Assembly (NCBI GenBank): GCA_002401545.1
Contig: NVTJ01000008.1
Span: 31,346 to 38,477 of the forward strand
Source: Alphaproteobacteria bacterium
GTDB taxonomy: Bacteria > Pseudomonadota > Alphaproteobacteria > Sphingomonadales > Emcibacteraceae
Direction of reading: 5' to 3'
Length of the DNA: 7,132 nucleotides
Shown here: one piece after another, positions 6,429 to 7,132 of the stretch
Layout of the letters: the number at the start of each line of letters is the position of its first letter
Position numbering within the stretch: the first letter of the stretch is position 1
Made by a program: the position numbers and the translations under genes
The notes under the pieces: model-generated
What the model was told of the DNA's origin: nothing
Database searches by the model: none
What the model saw: the letters and a program-made list of their open reading frames with translations, nothing else

Positions 6429-7132
6429 TTATCCCGAGATTTTCATGACAGTCAACAGACGACCTAAAAATTCATCACAGGCACAGAGTTCTGTCAACGC
6501 AATATATTCGTCCGGCTTATGGGCCTGCAAAATACTGCCCGGACCGCAAACCACCGTCGGCACCCCGCCCGTGGCCTGAAATATTCCGGCTTCCGTACCA
6601 TAAGAAACCACCGTAACATCATTTTGGTTGGCTAGAGCCAGAACCAGCGTTTCCGCCGTTGATCCCGTTTGTGGCAACAGAGATGGCACAAGGGACAGAA
6701 GGGTGGTTTCAACATGAGCATGTTCGGCGGATCGCTCTTGCATCTTAGGGAGAATATTTTCTGCCACATGAGCTTTAAAGCGGTCCATTACCTCTTCCTG
6801 CCGGGGACCCGGTATAGGCCTGAAATCCCATTCAAATTCACAGTAGGACGGGGTAATATTAGCGGCGGTTCCGCCCTTGATCCGGCCCACATGGACAGTG
6901 GTATAGGGCGGATCGAAGCCTTCGGTCAAAGGGCTGCGCCCCTTCATTTCATCCGCCAGTCCATTCAGAAAGCTTATCATTTCTGCCGCATACATCACCG
7001 CATTAAGCCCCCTGTCGGTGCTGGAATGGGCCTCCAGCCCATAAACGCGGGTCAGCAGATGGAAAATGCCCTTGTGGGAATTAACCACCTTCATACTGGT
7101 CGGCTCCCCAACGATGCAGGCTCTGGGCTTTA
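6429..7132 (-). CDS. argE: Acetylornithine deacetylase, M20 metallopeptidase family (5' partial)
   Basis: About 234 C-terminal residues are visible; the frame stays open to the window end, so the start and most metal ligands lie outside. Reading inward from the edge, IVGEPTSMKVVNSHKG holds the GEPT glutamate (a zinc ligand in the ArgE/DapE family). Next come the dimerisation-domain histidine in EAHSSTDRGLNAV, GRIKGGTAANITPSYCEFEW (the 'GGTA.NI.P..C.F..D.R' signature) and, near the end, YGTEAGIFQ and CGPGSILQAHKPDEYI, whose His is the last metal ligand. ArgE hydrolyses N2-acetylornithine to ornithine and acetate, linking ArgD to ArgF. The exact GEPT, GGTA and HKPDEY pattern favours ArgE over DapE or other M20 amidohydrolases, and nearby argD/argF agrees. 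It heads the visible part of the minus-strand run, three bases before the nitroreductase. Confidence 0.88.
   Translation of the reverse strand, partial: KPRACIVGEPTSMKVVNSHKGIFHLLTRVYGLEAHSSTDRGLNAVMYAAEMISFLNGLADEMKGRSPLTEGFDPPYTTVHVGRIKGGTAANITPSYCEFEWDFRPIPGPRQEEVMDRFKAHVAENILPKMQERSAEHAHVETTLLSLVPSLLPQTGSTAETLVLALANQNDVTVVSYGTEAGIFQATGGVPTVVCGPGSILQAHKPDEYIALTELCACDEFLGRLLTVMKISG

Noticed and set aside
1..7132. CRISPR arrays, tRNA or rRNA genes, insertion sequences, toxin-antitoxin or phage genes
   Set aside because: No regularly spaced repeats, cloverleaf-like segments, transposase motifs or terminal repeats were seen, and nearly all the DNA is covered by conserved metabolic and regulatory genes.

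Overview
The window looks like a chromosomal segment of an alphaproteobacterium. The strongest pointer is a clear gcrA gene, a cell-cycle transcription factor family essentially restricted to Alphaproteobacteria. The argD-argF-hslO order is also common in that class, and GANTC, the CcrM methylation site read by GcrA, is clearly depleted (8 sites by manual count against roughly 28 expected by chance). The genus cannot be fixed from sequence alone. Every recognisable gene belongs to a known family, and I found no convincing new system, mobile element, CRISPR array, tRNA or rRNA.

Layout: positions 1-495 (+) hold the C-terminal part of an HxlR-type winged-helix regulator with an SCP2-like C-terminal domain, cut by the window edge. 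It is followed by a possible imperfect terminator and then, converging on it, gcrA (622-1065, -). A 110-bp divergent gap with a near-perfect inverted repeat separates gcrA from an ABC-2 type permease (1176-2000, +) that has no ATPase beside it. After a 60-bp gap come three tightly packed + strand genes: argD (2061-3302), argF (3299-4252, ATGA overlap with argD) and hslO (4255-5109, starting 2 nt after the argF stop). The stop codon of hslO overlaps that of a convergent minus-strand run. In transcription order this run is argE (entering from the right edge, 7132-6429), a YdjA-like nitroreductase (6425-5853) and an SDR oxidoreductase (5843-5106), spaced 3 and 9 nt apart, so probably one operon.

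Function: argD (acetylornithine transamination), argE (deacetylation to ornithine) and argF (carbamoylation to citrulline) cover three consecutive steps of arginine biosynthesis, split over two convergent transcription units. HslO is a redox-controlled holdase chaperone; the nitroreductase and SDR are likely flavin- and NAD(P)H-dependent enzymes of unknown substrate. The SDR is the most unusual protein because it lacks the canonical YxxxK catalytic pair. The HxlR-like gene looks more AT-rich than the arg genes by eye.
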